Part shown: one piece after another, positions 26,545-35,149 of the stretch
Layout of the letters: every line of letters begins with the position of its first letter
Position numbering within the stretch: position 1 is the stretch's first letter
Origin: CAYVAP01 sp964343195
Lineage (GTDB): Bacteria > Bacteroidota > Bacteroidia > J057
Direction: 5' to 3'
Assembly: GCA_964343195.1 (NCBI GenBank)
Contig: CAYFIR010000012.1
Coordinates: forward strand, 1 to 64,000
DNA: 64,000 nt
Notes under the pieces: model-generated
What the model was told of the DNA's origin: nothing
Database searches by the model: none
What the model saw: only the letters and a program-made list of their open reading frames with translations
Position numbers and translations under genes: made by a program

Positions 26545-27516
26545 TCAAACTGACAGTACCTCAACCAGCTTCAGCAGGTTGGGATTTACCTCCTGATGGT
26601 ATTTGCAGGCTCGGTGAAAAGAAGTGTGGACGACTTCGTTGTTGATGATCCCGACCATTACGTTGGACAGTCCTTCCATAAGGGCTTCTACAGCTGCATT
26701 TCCGAGACGGCTGGCAATAACCCGGTCCATACAGGTAGGAATTCCCCCCCTTTGGATGTGGCCCAGTACGACAACACGGGTATCGTAGTGTGAGAATTTC
26801 TCATTCACCTTCTTGGCGACTTCAAATGCCCCACCGGCGTCATCTCCTTCAGCTACCACAATAATGGAAGAGGTTTTGTGGCGCAGCCAGCCTGATTCCA
26901 GTTTTGTGATGACGTCATCAATGAGCGTAGTCTGCTCAGGGATCAGCACAGCTTCAGCTCCTCCTGCGATACCGGAATTAAGCGCAATAAACCCTGCGTC
27001 ACGGCCCATCACTTCGATGAAGAACAGCCGATTATGCGAATCTGCTGTGTCCCGGATTTTGTCAATGCCATCCATGGCCGTATTCAGCGCCGTGTCAAAA
27101 CCGATCGTCATGTCGGTACCATAGAGGTCGTTGTCAATGGTACCGGGGGCACCTACTACTGGCATGTTAAATTCAGATGCAAATACCCGTGCTCCTGCAA
27201 AAGTACCGTCTCCTCCAATGGCTACCAGCCCTTCTACTCCCGCCTCGCGTAGACGGTCATAGGCTTTTTGGCGGCCTTCGGGTGTGCGAAACTGTGCGCA
27301 GCGTGAGGACTTCAGAATCGTACCACCCCGCTGGATGATATTGGAAACTGAAGAAGCCTCCATCTTGACGAAGTCCCCTTCAATCATTCCCTGGTATCCC
27401 CGGCGGATACCAACAACCTCTATGTCATTGGCAACGGCTGTCCTAACGACAGCCCTCAGGCAGGCATTCATGCCTGGAGCGTCGCCACCTGAGGTGTAAA
27501 CCCCTATGCATTTCAT
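26545..27516 (-). CDS. pfkA: ATP-dependent 6-phosphofructokinase
   Basis: 323 residues, the usual length for the bacterial enzyme. It starts with MKCIGVYTSGGDAPGMNACLR, the ATP-binding GGDxPGMN motif. The substrate site is seen as GTIDNDLYGTD and FIEVMGRDAGFIAL, and the regulatory or fructose-6-phosphate contacts near LGHIQRGGIPTCMDR. GGDGTF, with Gly before the second Asp, is the pattern of ATP-using rather than PPi-using enzymes. It commits fructose 6-phosphate to glycolysis in the cytoplasm. The gluconeogenic opposite number, fbp, is also in this window but not linked to it. Confidence 0.95.
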   Translation of the reverse strand: MKCIGVYTSGGDAPGMNACLRAVVRTAVANDIEVVGIRRGYQGMIEGDFVKMEASSVSNIIQRGGTILKSSRCAQFRTPEGRQKAYDRLREAGVEGLVAIGGDGTFAGARVFASEFNMPVVGAPGTIDNDLYGTDMTIGFDTALNTAMDGIDKIRDTADSHNRLFFIEVMGRDAGFIALNSGIAGGAEAVLIPEQTTLIDDVITKLESGWLRHKTSSIIVVAEGDDAGGAFEVAKKVNEKFSHYDTRVVVLGHIQRGGIPTCMDRVIASRLGNAAVEALMEGLSNVMVGIINNEVVHTSFHRACKYHQEVNPNLLKLVEVLSV

Positions 27517-27676
27517 AAGATAAAATCTAATTAGGTGTGTGGTGGTTTCGGAGCCACAAAGATGGGGATCATTTGTCGGGAATGGAAGTTAAGCAAAGTC
27601 ATTCCCGGCATGACTTATAATATAATCCCTCATGACGAAGATTTGTATCTGGCTTGCTGCGTTTTCTCCCCCCCCC

Positions 27677-27709
27677 AAAAAAAAAATGCCAGCCTCAATG
27701 AAGGCTGGC
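27677..27709 (-). terminator. Intrinsic terminator for nuoL
   Basis: On the minus strand gccagcc, an 8-nt loop, ggctggc, then ten T. On the plus strand the ten A are preceded by a C-run (nine C, 27668-27676), a homopolymer pair prone to slippage. Confidence 0.9.
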
Positions 27710-27741
27710 CAAGTTGGTAAACTTGAGAATGAAGTTCTTTA

Positions 27742-29682
27742 TCAACCAAACAGGAGGTAGCCCAGCATGGCCACTACTCCTATGGTAAGTACAAACAGGT
27801 AGTTGGACACAAGTCCTGATTGCAGTCGCTTGAAGACAGCTCCAATTCCACCCACTACATTGGCAAGACCTTCTACTGCACCATCCACAACGTTGTTGTC
27901 CAGTGCGCTGAGACCATTTTTACCAAAGTTTTCAAACGGGCGGATGATGATGGCGCGATAGATTTCATCAACATAGAATTTCCTTTCCATGACGCCATAA
28001 AAACTGCCAAGGAAGGTTTTAAGCTTTTCGTCGCCGGCGAGCTGGTCCTTGCGATACACATTGCGGGCAAATAGAACTGCCAGGATCGCCAATATAGCCG
28101 ATAGCCCAATCAGGATAATCTCCGCCATCTCTGTGGCGTTTTCGTGAATGCTCTCGGCATTCATCACGCCAGCTTCTTCCAGGAAGTGTCCCAGAAACTG
28201 AAATTCACCGTGACCGATCAGATAGGGCAGGTTGATGAATCCTCCTACAATGGCCAGTGCCGCCAGTACCCATAGCGGAATGGTCATGCTCGCAGGACTT
28301 TCGTGAGGCTTGTGGTCGCCACTAAATCGCTCGCTTCCTTCGAAGGTCAGCATGGACAATCGCGTCATGTAGAAAGCCGTCAACAGAGCCGTAAACAGCC
28401 CTATGCCCCAGAAAATCTTATATACTGAGAAAGACTCGGTGTAGAAGAACACGCTGCTGAGGATTTCATCTTTGGAAAAGAATCCTGCCAGTGGAATGAT
28501 ACCAGAGATTGCCAGGCTGCTAATCCAGAAAGTATTTCGGGTTGAGGGTAGGTATTTTTTCAAGCCACCCATCGTGCGGATGTCCTGAGGGTCCTTGACT
28601 GCGTGGGTGTGCTCCATGGCATGGATGACGGAGCCAGAGCCAAGGAAGAGGCAGGCTTTGAAGAAGGCATGTGTCACGACGTGGAAGATCGCCGCGGTGA
28701 ACGCTCCCGCTCCCAGAGCCATGAACATATAGCCAAGCTGGGATACAGTCGAGTAGGCCAGCACTTTCTTGATGTCGTTTTGGGCCATGGCGATCAGAGC
28801 CGCCATGATGGCGGTCAGGCCACCGATCACCATTACGATGGTCATTACGTCAGGAACAGCGAGATATACCGGGCTCAGGCGTGCGATGAGATAAATCCCA
28901 GAGGTTACCATGGTCGCTGCGTGGATCAGCGCCGAAACAGGAGTAGGGCCAGCCATGGCATCAGGCAGCCATACATAGAGTGGAATCTGAGCAGATTTAC
29001 CTGTCGCCGCAATGAATACCAATAGGGCGATCCAATAGGTACTATCGCCAAAGTCGGCGTTAAGGATTTCAGTGAAAGTAAGTCCGGTTGTTATTCCACC
29101 AGATGAAAGCTCACGGAAGATGAGGAACATGGCGACCAGCATGGCAAAATCTCCAATACGGTTGGCGATGAAAGCCTTTTGAGCCGCTTTGGAGAACTCC
29201 ATATTTTGGTACCAAAACCCAATCAGCAGGTAGGAGCACAGCCCCACGCCTTCCCATCCCAGGAACATCACCACCATGTTGTCCCCCAGGATGAGGTTGT
29301 TCATGGCGAAAATGAAGAGGTTGAGGTAGGCGAAAAACCTGTAGAACCCCGGATCACCGTGCATGTAGCCGATGGAGTACAGGTGAATCAGAGCACCCAC
29401 ACCAGTTACGACCAGGGCCATGGTGAGGGAAAGCTGATCCAGCTGATAGGCAAAGTCGATTTGCAGATCACCTGCCTGCATCCAGCTAAACAGCGAGAAG
29501 GATACTGCTTCTCCCTCAAAGCCCAGAAATGCCAGCAGAACCAGTATAAACGGAATGGCTACCATCAGCGTACCGATGGCTCCGATCAGGGTTTCATTCT
29601 TACGATAGGCTGGACTCCAGAAACCCAGTAATCCGTTGAGAAGAGCCCCTGCTAAGGGAAGTAGTATGATCAGTGCGTTCAT
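27742..29682 (-). CDS. nuoL: NADH-quinone oxidoreductase subunit L
   Basis: 646 residues with about 16 membrane helices. The core Mrp antiporter-like domain carries GWEGVGLCSYLLIGFW (conserved Glu on TM5), the ATGKSAQIPLYVWLPDAM motif with its Lys, AATMVTSGIYLI, and a late KDEIL segment. The C-terminal part includes the long lateral helix region and final membrane anchor. NuoL is the distal proton channel of Complex I in the inner membrane. It is the last gene of a J-K-L cluster followed by a terminator; nuoM and nuoN do not follow as they usually do. Confidence 0.95.
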   Translation of the reverse strand: MNALIILLPLAGALLNGLLGFWSPAYRKNETLIGAIGTLMVAIPFILVLLAFLGFEGEAVSFSLFSWMQAGDLQIDFAYQLDQLSLTMALVVTGVGALIHLYSIGYMHGDPGFYRFFAYLNLFIFAMNNLILGDNMVVMFLGWEGVGLCSYLLIGFWYQNMEFSKAAQKAFIANRIGDFAMLVAMFLIFRELSSGGITTGLTFTEILNADFGDSTYWIALLVFIAATGKSAQIPLYVWLPDAMAGPTPVSALIHAATMVTSGIYLIARLSPVYLAVPDVMTIVMVIGGLTAIMAALIAMAQNDIKKVLAYSTVSQLGYMFMALGAGAFTAAIFHVVTHAFFKACLFLGSGSVIHAMEHTHAVKDPQDIRTMGGLKKYLPSTRNTFWISSLAISGIIPLAGFFSKDEILSSVFFYTESFSVYKIFWGIGLFTALLTAFYMTRLSMLTFEGSERFSGDHKPHESPASMTIPLWVLAALAIVGGFINLPYLIGHGEFQFLGHFLEEAGVMNAESIHENATEMAEIILIGLSAILAILAVLFARNVYRKDQLAGDEKLKTFLGSFYGVMERKFYVDEIYRAIIIRPFENFGKNGLSALDNNVVDGAVEGLANVVGGIGAVFKRLQSGLVSNYLFVLTIGVVAMLGYLLFG

Positions 29683-29898
29683 AAATAGAGAGGTCAGAGG
29701 TCAGACCATTTCACTGTCAGAGGTCAGAGAAAAAGGGCAAAGAAAGAGGTCTAAAGTCAGATCAGGTTCGTTGCAGAAAGTCCCCCTTTGCCGAAGGTTC
29801 GCTCACGGTGGAGTAGGAGGATCGAAAATCAGAAGATACTTCTTGTCTCGCTTCTGACTTCTCGCAACGAAGTGGTCTGACAGCGTAGCGCTCTCCAC
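29683..29898. repeat. Intergenic gaggtcaga repeats between nuoK and nuoL
   Basis: The motif gaggtcaga occurs several times (for example near 29691, 29698 and 29719), with inverted-type matches near 29844-29881 (cttctgacttctc, gtggtctgac). Similar wording recurs at 32520-32680 around the DprE1-like gene start. No gene is seen. Confidence 0.55.
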
Positions 29899-30243
29899 TT
29901 ACCACTTAAATATATTCACATTGTTGATGTCCACATTCAGCTGATTGCGAAAGAGCGCCAGCATGATCGCGAGTCCTACTACTGCTTCGGCTGCAGCTAC
30001 ACACATCACAAAAAATACCAGCATCGAGCCGGTAGCAGCCGTGTCCACTCCTTCATATAGGGGCAGCACATCATGCATTTTGGAAAAGGTCACCAGGGAA
30101 AGGTTCACAGCATTGAGCATCAGCTCGATGGACATGAAAACCACAATCCCATTGCGACGAGTGATTACCCCAATCATTCCCAGCCCAAACATGATGGCTG
30201 AGACCAGCAGGTAGGTATATGCGTTAGGTTGAAGAAATTCCAT
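29899..30243 (-). CDS. nuoK: NADH-quinone oxidoreductase subunit K
   Basis: 114 residues from the ATG at 30243, about 10 longer than usual; the longer ORF start adds repeat-derived residues. There are three membrane helices, with the conserved glutamates in MSIELMLNAVNL (TM2) and AAAEAVVGLAI (TM3) that carry protons in the E channel. The ending RNQLNVDINNVNIFKW is typical. It acts in the membrane arm of Complex I. It lies 91 bp downstream of nuoJ; the gap holds imperfect aactttcaac repeats. Confidence 0.94.
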   Translation of the reverse strand: MEFLQPNAYTYLLVSAIMFGLGMIGVITRRNGIVVFMSIELMLNAVNLSLVTFSKMHDVLPLYEGVDTAATGSMLVFFVMCVAAAEAVVGLAIMLALFRNQLNVDINNVNIFKW

Positions 30244-30334
30244 ATTTTTTGAGTTATCTGGTTGAAAGTTCAATGTTAAAGGTTGCCGGGGCATCCAACC
30301 TGGAACTTTCAACCTTCAACTTTCCAACTGTTAA

Positions 30335-30838
30335 CTATTCTTCTGCGTGTGTGTATTTACGTGCCACAATGATGGCTCCGATCAGGGCAGCCAGCAGGAT
30401 GACAGAGATAATTTCAAAAGGAAACAGGAAGTTGGTCATGAGTGCCTCTCCGATTGGCTCTACTTTTCCGTAGGAAAATTCACCCTCGATCCCCTTTTCC
30501 TGAAAACTTCTCAGAACCACCGCCAGTTCTGCTACGAAGGCAAGTCCCAGTATGAAGGCTAGTCCTCTTCGTAGATCAAACCGATTGACACCCTGCTCGT
30601 CCTCGATATTCAGGAGCATGATGACAAACAGGAATAGTACCATGATGGCACCTGCGTAGACAATCACCTGTACCACAGCCAGAAATTCTGCCTGAAGGGT
30701 AAGGTAAAGCCCTGCAATGCTGAAGAAATTGAGCACCAGAGAAAGCGCTGCATAAACGGCATTTCGGTTGAAAATCAATCCGATAGCCCCTGCGATGCCA
30801 AGAATGGCGAAAAACCAGAAAAGTATAGTTGCAAGCAT
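30335..30838 (-). CDS. nuoJ: NADH-quinone oxidoreductase subunit J
   Basis: 167 residues with five membrane helices. The diagnostic stretch is EFLAVVQVIVYAGAIMVLFLFVIMLLN (TM3, with the pi-bulge region), followed by a polar loop and two more helices ending ARKYTHAEE. NuoJ links the quinone-binding module to the proton channels in Complex I. It is the first gene of the J-K-L unit. The usual upstream genes nuoH and nuoI are absent; a 392-bp gap and the divergent nuoF lie there instead. Confidence 0.94.
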   Translation of the reverse strand: MLATILFWFFAILGIAGAIGLIFNRNAVYAALSLVLNFFSIAGLYLTLQAEFLAVVQVIVYAGAIMVLFLFVIMLLNIEDEQGVNRFDLRRGLAFILGLAFVAELAVVLRSFQEKGIEGEFSYGKVEPIGEALMTNFLFPFEIISVILLAALIGAIIVARKYTHAEE

Positions 30839-31230
30839 CTGCTACAATTGGGAGGTTTCAGTGGGTAAAGTTGAAAATTTATTGGCAAAGAAGCACGCTG
30901 AGAACCGAAATCTTTCCCAGACAATGAAGAAAGGCTGGGATAATGCCGTATTCAGGTGTTAGGCTGGGAGCTCGGTCCCGATTTTACCGGCCGGGAAACT
31001 GCCAGGTGAGTTCACTTTTTGAAGTGGAATCAGCGTTTGTCTAAGTAGAACCGATTCCGGATCAATTTTGAGTCAGTTTAGACAACTTGATTCAGCCCTG
31101 CAGGATTATCAAAACATGTTTGGTCTGCGGTCCATCCGTTGCAATCCAAGAGATTTTGGGTAACTTTCGGCAACTTTTGCAGCTCCCTGTAATAGGGTGC
31201 GATTGGCTTGATACAACCACATTCATTCTT
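30839..31230. other. Divergent intergenic region, 392 bp
   Basis: Lies between nuoJ (minus) and nuoF (plus) and should hold both promoters. No perfect TANNTTTG box is seen on either strand. Two related aggctggga words occur (near 30931 and 30961). No small gene or RNA could be supported. Confidence 0.5.
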
Positions 31231-32517
31231 ATGAACGATTGGAGAAACTATAAAAAAATCCTGCTACCCGATACTCCCAATTTTCACCAGATCGATGTGT
31301 ATGAAAAGGAGGGCGAAGGCTATCAGGCATTGCGCAAGGTGCTTACCAGCATGGAGCGCAAAGAGGTGGTAGACGAAGTGAAAAAAGCCAATATCCGTGG
31401 GCGAGGAGGAGCAGGCTTCAACGCGGGTTTGAAGTGGTCCTTTATGCCTCCCAAACAGGAAGGCGTACCACGCTATCTGGCCTGTAATGGTGACGAATCC
31501 GAGCCCGGTACCTGTAAGGACCGCCGAATCTTTGAATATAACCCTCACACCATCATCGAGGGTGCATTGATCGGCTGCTATGCCATGGAAATGGATGCAG
31601 CCTATATCTACATCCGTGGTGAGTATGCCGACTGGATCGATAAGATGCAGAAAGCCATTGATGACGCCTACGAAAAGGGTTATGCCGGCAAAAACATCAT
31701 GGGAACCGGCCATAATATCGATGTGTACCTGCATCAGGGTGCCGGTGCCTATATCTGTGGGGAGGAAACTTCTCTGATGGAGTCGCTGGAAGGAAAGCGT
31801 CCCTATCCACGTTCCAAGCCACCTTTTCCTGCTCAGGTAGGGCTGTGGGGCAAGCCAACGACCATTAATAATGTAGAAACCCTGGGCCACGTACCACACG
31901 TCATCCGCAACGGTGCGGAGTGGTACTCTTCCATCGGGGCTCCTACTCATCCTGGCCCGATGCTCTATGGGATCTCAGGCCATGTTAACCGTCCCGGGGT
32001 ATATGAATATCCATCCGGGATGCTGATCACCGATCTGATTTACAAGGTTGCTGGAGGCATCCGGGGAGGCAAAAAACTCAAGGCGGTTGTACCAGGAGGT
32101 TCTTCCGTTCCCATCCTGCGCGCTGACATGATCGAAGGCATCGCCATGGACGCTGACTCACTCCGCACAGTGGGCACCATGACCGGGACAGCCGGAATGT
32201 GTGTCCTGGATGAAGACGTGGACATCGTGAAATTCCTGATTCGAATCTCCAAGTTCTATGACCACGAGTCCTGCGGACAGTGTACACCATGCCGGGAAGG
32301 AACGGGCTGGTTTGTCAAAATTCTCAAGAAAATCGACGCAGGGGAAGGCAGCATGCGCGACCTTGACCTGCTCATCGATATGTGTGACAACATGGAAGGA
32401 CGAACCGTTTGTGCTCTCGCCGATGCGGCTGCCTGGCCTGTACGCAATACCGTCACCCGCTTCCGTGAAGAATTCGAAGCGAAGATCACCAAAAAGGGAG
32501 TGCATGCGGTAGTGTAA
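31231..32517 (+). CDS. nuoF: NADH-quinone oxidoreductase subunit F (NADH/FMN-binding)
   Basis: 428 residues from the ATG at 31231; the 48-residue upstream extension is non-homologous. The NADH site is RGRGGAGFNAGLKW, the FMN site GAGAYICGEETSLMES, and the N3 [4Fe-4S] cluster is bound by SCGQCTPCREGTGW plus a later Cys (GRTVCALADAA). It takes electrons from NADH into Complex I. It stands as a single gene, divergent from nuoJ and far from its partner nuoE. nuoG does not follow as it commonly does. Confidence 0.95.
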   Translation: MNDWRNYKKILLPDTPNFHQIDVYEKEGEGYQALRKVLTSMERKEVVDEVKKANIRGRGGAGFNAGLKWSFMPPKQEGVPRYLACNGDESEPGTCKDRRIFEYNPHTIIEGALIGCYAMEMDAAYIYIRGEYADWIDKMQKAIDDAYEKGYAGKNIMGTGHNIDVYLHQGAGAYICGEETSLMESLEGKRPYPRSKPPFPAQVGLWGKPTTINNVETLGHVPHVIRNGAEWYSSIGAPTHPGPMLYGISGHVNRPGVYEYPSGMLITDLIYKVAGGIRGGKKLKAVVPGGSSVPILRADMIEGIAMDADSLRTVGTMTGTAGMCVLDEDVDIVKFLIRISKFYDHESCGQCTPCREGTGWFVKILKKIDAGEGSMRDLDLLIDMCDNMEGRTVCALADAAAWPVRNTVTRFREEFEAKITKKGVHAVV

Positions 32518-32690
32518 GGGAGAAGTCAGATCGCTGCGCTGCGAGATCGCTGTGCTGCGAGAAGTGAGACGAAATAAGAAAGAGAAGATTTTTCGTAATC
32601 CTCACTTGCTGAAGCCAGTACGATTCTGATTTCTGATCTGACCAGATGGATTTTGATACCGCTCAGCTTCTTACTTCTGACCTCTCAACT

Positions 32691-34016
32691 ATGCAGGTTA
32701 CCAACTGGGGCAAATACCCCGTCATCGATGTGCCCGTCAAAACCTACCGCCCTGGCAGTTCGCTCAATGGGATGGGAGAAACAGGGTGGATACCCCGTGG
32801 ACTGGGGCGCTGTTATGGCGATTCTGCGCTGGGACCAGGGATTGTGAGTTCAGCCGGACTAAAGCGCTTCTTGAACTTTGATCCAGAAACGGGCATCCTC
32901 GATTGCGAAGCCGGAGTGAGCTACGAGGACATCCTGGAGCAGTTTGTGCCAAAAGGCTGGTTCCCCCCTGTAACGCCGGGGACGAAGTTCGTGACAATGG
33001 GTGGGGCGTTAGCTTCTGATGTGCATGGCAAAAATCACCATGTTGAGGGTTCCTTCCTGAAACACGTGGTGGACTTCGATTTGCTAACAGCCGAAGGAAT
33101 CCTGTTGACCTGCTCACGCGAGCAAAACGCTGAAATATTCTTCGCCACTGCTGGCGGTATGGGCCTCACGGGGCTGATCACCCGTGTTAAGCTTCGCCTC
33201 AAACCCATCGAGACCTCGGCCATCAAAATCCAAAACATCAAGGCCCGTAACCTTGATGAGATCATGGAACTCTTCGATCAGTTTGAGTCCACGACCTATT
33301 CTGTCGCCTGGATCGACGTCCTGAGTCGGGGCAAGAAACTGGGCCGCTCCATTCTCATGCAGGGAGAGCATGCGACCCGCGAAGAAATCAAGGGAAGCAA
33401 GTGGGAAAAAGATCCCCTGCACATTCCTCAAAAGCTGAAACTGGCCGTACCATTCGACTTCCCCGGTTTCACGCTTAATAACTTCACCATCAAAGCCTTC
33501 AATACGCTGTACTATGGCAAGCAGCTGAAAAAGGAGGTGACCGGCCTGGCCGATTACGACAGCTTTTTCTACCCGTTGGACTTCATCCATCACTGGAACC
33601 GCATTTATGGGCGTCGCGGCTTCACGCAGTACCAGTTTGCGCTGCCAAGAGCACATGGCGCCGAAGGCATGCGCGTCATCCTGGAACAGATCGTTAAGCG
33701 AGGCTTTGGCTCTTTTTTATCCGTGTTAAAAGGATTCGGGCCAGAAGGCGAAGGATATATGTCCTTCCCAATGGGCGGCTATACCCTGACCCTGGACTTC
33801 CCCATTTCCAAGCGCCTCTTCCCCTTTCTTGACGAACTCGATGAATTGGTGCTGAAGTACGGTGGCCGTGTCTACCTGACCAAAGATGTGCGGCTCAAGG
33901 GCGAGACCCTTGCCAGGATGTATCCACGCCTCTCCCAATTTCGGCAGGTGATAAATGAGGTAAACCCCAATGGGACCGTACGGTCCTTTCAGTCCGAGCG
34001 GCTGGGACTGCACTAA
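32691..34016 (+). CDS. FAD-dependent oxidase/oxidoreductase, DprE1-like
   Basis: 441 residues from the ATG at 32691. The ATG at 32646 would add 15 residues coded by the tctgacctctc-type repeat, so I prefer the inner one. The N-terminal VAO/PCMH FAD domain has IPRGLGRCYGDSAL, the flavin pyrophosphate loop, and PVTPGTKFVTMGGALASDVHGKNHH. The C-terminal substrate domain contains VYLTKDVRLKGE. This is the layout of decaprenylphospho-ribose 2-oxidase (DprE1), which makes the keto intermediate of arabinosyl donors, and of related sugar-alcohol oxidases. No DprE2-like reductase is adjacent, so the substrate is uncertain. It is probably cytoplasmic. Confidence 0.82.
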   Translation: MQVTNWGKYPVIDVPVKTYRPGSSLNGMGETGWIPRGLGRCYGDSALGPGIVSSAGLKRFLNFDPETGILDCEAGVSYEDILEQFVPKGWFPPVTPGTKFVTMGGALASDVHGKNHHVEGSFLKHVVDFDLLTAEGILLTCSREQNAEIFFATAGGMGLTGLITRVKLRLKPIETSAIKIQNIKARNLDEIMELFDQFESTTYSVAWIDVLSRGKKLGRSILMQGEHATREEIKGSKWEKDPLHIPQKLKLAVPFDFPGFTLNNFTIKAFNTLYYGKQLKKEVTGLADYDSFFYPLDFIHHWNRIYGRRGFTQYQFALPRAHGAEGMRVILEQIVKRGFGSFLSVLKGFGPEGEGYMSFPMGGYTLTLDFPISKRLFPFLDELDELVLKYGGRVYLTKDVRLKGETLARMYPRLSQFRQVINEVNPNGTVRSFQSERLGLH

Positions 34017-34046
34017 AAAAGGCTACCCGCTATTCATTGGGTAGCC
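34015..34046 (-). terminator. Intrinsic terminator between convergent genes
   Basis: On the minus strand ggctaccc, a 10-nt loop, gggtagcc, then six T. It overlaps the stop codon of the DprE1-like gene. It serves the membrane-protein gene at 34087-34458, and perhaps both. Confidence 0.85.
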
Positions 34047-34086
34047 TTGTCAAAAGGTGGTGGTTGGGAATGGACACATGTCCGGG

Positions 34087-34458
34087 TTAGATGATGGCCG
34101 CGATCAAAATCGCGAGGAAGTACTGCACAACGGCCACGATGATGGCAAACAGGGCAGCCATGATAAAGCCGCTGACCCGGAAGCCCTTTAGCAGGGCATC
34201 GACCCCCATGATGGCCGCGACATAGATGAAGAAGTTGATCAGGGCTCGTCCGAGGCTGCTGCCTACAGAGATGTCGATTCCTACAGCCCCCAGCAGCCAC
34301 CAAATGGCATAATTGACCACGGTGATCAGGAGACCGACGAGCACGGCATAACCAAAGCTCCGCACATGAACAAAGGGCATGAGGAAGGCCGCTATGGAAA
34401 TCGCAAGTCCTGTGAGTAATAGCTCTAGAATAAAGTCAAGGGTGATGGTGAAACTCAT
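34087..34458 (-). CDS. Small four-helix membrane protein, holin-IV-like
   Basis: 123 residues from the ATG at 34458; the longer start adds 19 polar residues. It is almost entirely hydrophobic, with four predicted membrane helices. The segment MPFVHVRSFGYAVLVGLLIT followed by VNYAIWWLL resembles the small membrane proteins of Pfam PF04020 (4-TMS superfamily IV, often labelled phage holin), which are widespread chromosomal proteins of unknown role. No phage genes are near. The resemblance is moderate. Confidence 0.7.
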   Translation of the reverse strand: MSFTITLDFILELLLTGLAISIAAFLMPFVHVRSFGYAVLVGLLITVVNYAIWWLLGAVGIDISVGSSLGRALINFFIYVAAIMGVDALLKGFRVSGFIMAALFAIIVAVVQYFLAILIAAII

Positions 34459-34616
34459 TTCACTGGTGTAATTGGGTGGTTTGAAGTGTTTGTTTGTATG
34501 GTTAAACCGCAACACCCTGTGAATGGTTTTCTACGTGTGACAGTAATTTTCTCAGAATGGGAAAGTGTGGGGTAACTGTTTGGTTGTCTGTGTTTTGTAG
34601 GGGGCAGGTGATTGTT

Positions 34617-35003
34617 TTATCGCTGGATTAAAAAATGTTTTGAGCCTAGTACCTGCCCTCTGCGTTCGACTATCAGGGTATAGGCTCCGGGGGCCAGCCC
34701 ATAAAGGGGGACCTCAATTTCCTGTCGGCCAGGTCCGATTTCTACCCTTTGTTGATAGGCTGTGCGCCCACGCTGCATCCAGGGTTCGATTTTGACCTGA
34801 ATGCGCATACTGTCAGGGGCATGGACCAGCAGAGTCGTGAGGTCTGTGGCAGTGCTTGGACTCAATTCATCGACTGTCAGGTAGGGAAGGTCATAGGCCT
34901 GTTCAATGGAGCGGGTGCGATAGTAGGCCCGACCAGCAGAACCACTTTGGGCCAGCCCAGAAAGGCTTAGCAGAAGCAGGATGGAGAGAATGGTAAATCT
35001 CAT
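34617..35003 (-). CDS. Small secreted protein with a T9SS-like ending
   Basis: 128 residues from the ATG at 35003. A signal peptide ends SGLAQ (about residue 19). The body has no recognisable domain. The last ~60 residues form beta-strands and end with LYGLAPGAYTLIVERRGQ, close to the final strands of T9SS type A sorting domains (L..G.Y.l.v...g), but the usual PNP motif is missing. It could be a minimal or degenerate T9SS cargo, or a small periplasmic beta protein. Not otherwise recognised. Confidence 0.6.
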   Translation of the reverse strand: MRFTILSILLLLSLSGLAQSGSAGRAYYRTRSIEQAYDLPYLTVDELSPSTATDLTTLLVHAPDSMRIQVKIEPWMQRGRTAYQQRVEIGPGRQEIEVPLYGLAPGAYTLIVERRGQVLGSKHFLIQR

Positions 35004-35149
35004 GGCGATAGGCATTGGAGGTTATGAGTAATTGTGATGACACAAATATCTCCACCTGCCTGTTCCTTCCCATGGAAAAAGCCACAGCCCAAGTCATGGT
35101 TCAGCTACGATATCAGTAGGATATTGTGCCTTATTTTATGGAAAGGTTT

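Noticed and set aside
32691..34016. Naming the FAD protein dprE1
   Set aside because: The match is to the DprE1-like class as a whole. No DprE2 or arabinan genes are adjacent, so the symbol would overstate the evidence.
34087..34458. Prophage lysis gene (holin)
   Set aside because: The holin label comes from a family of chromosomal membrane proteins. No phage structural, lysis or integration genes are near.
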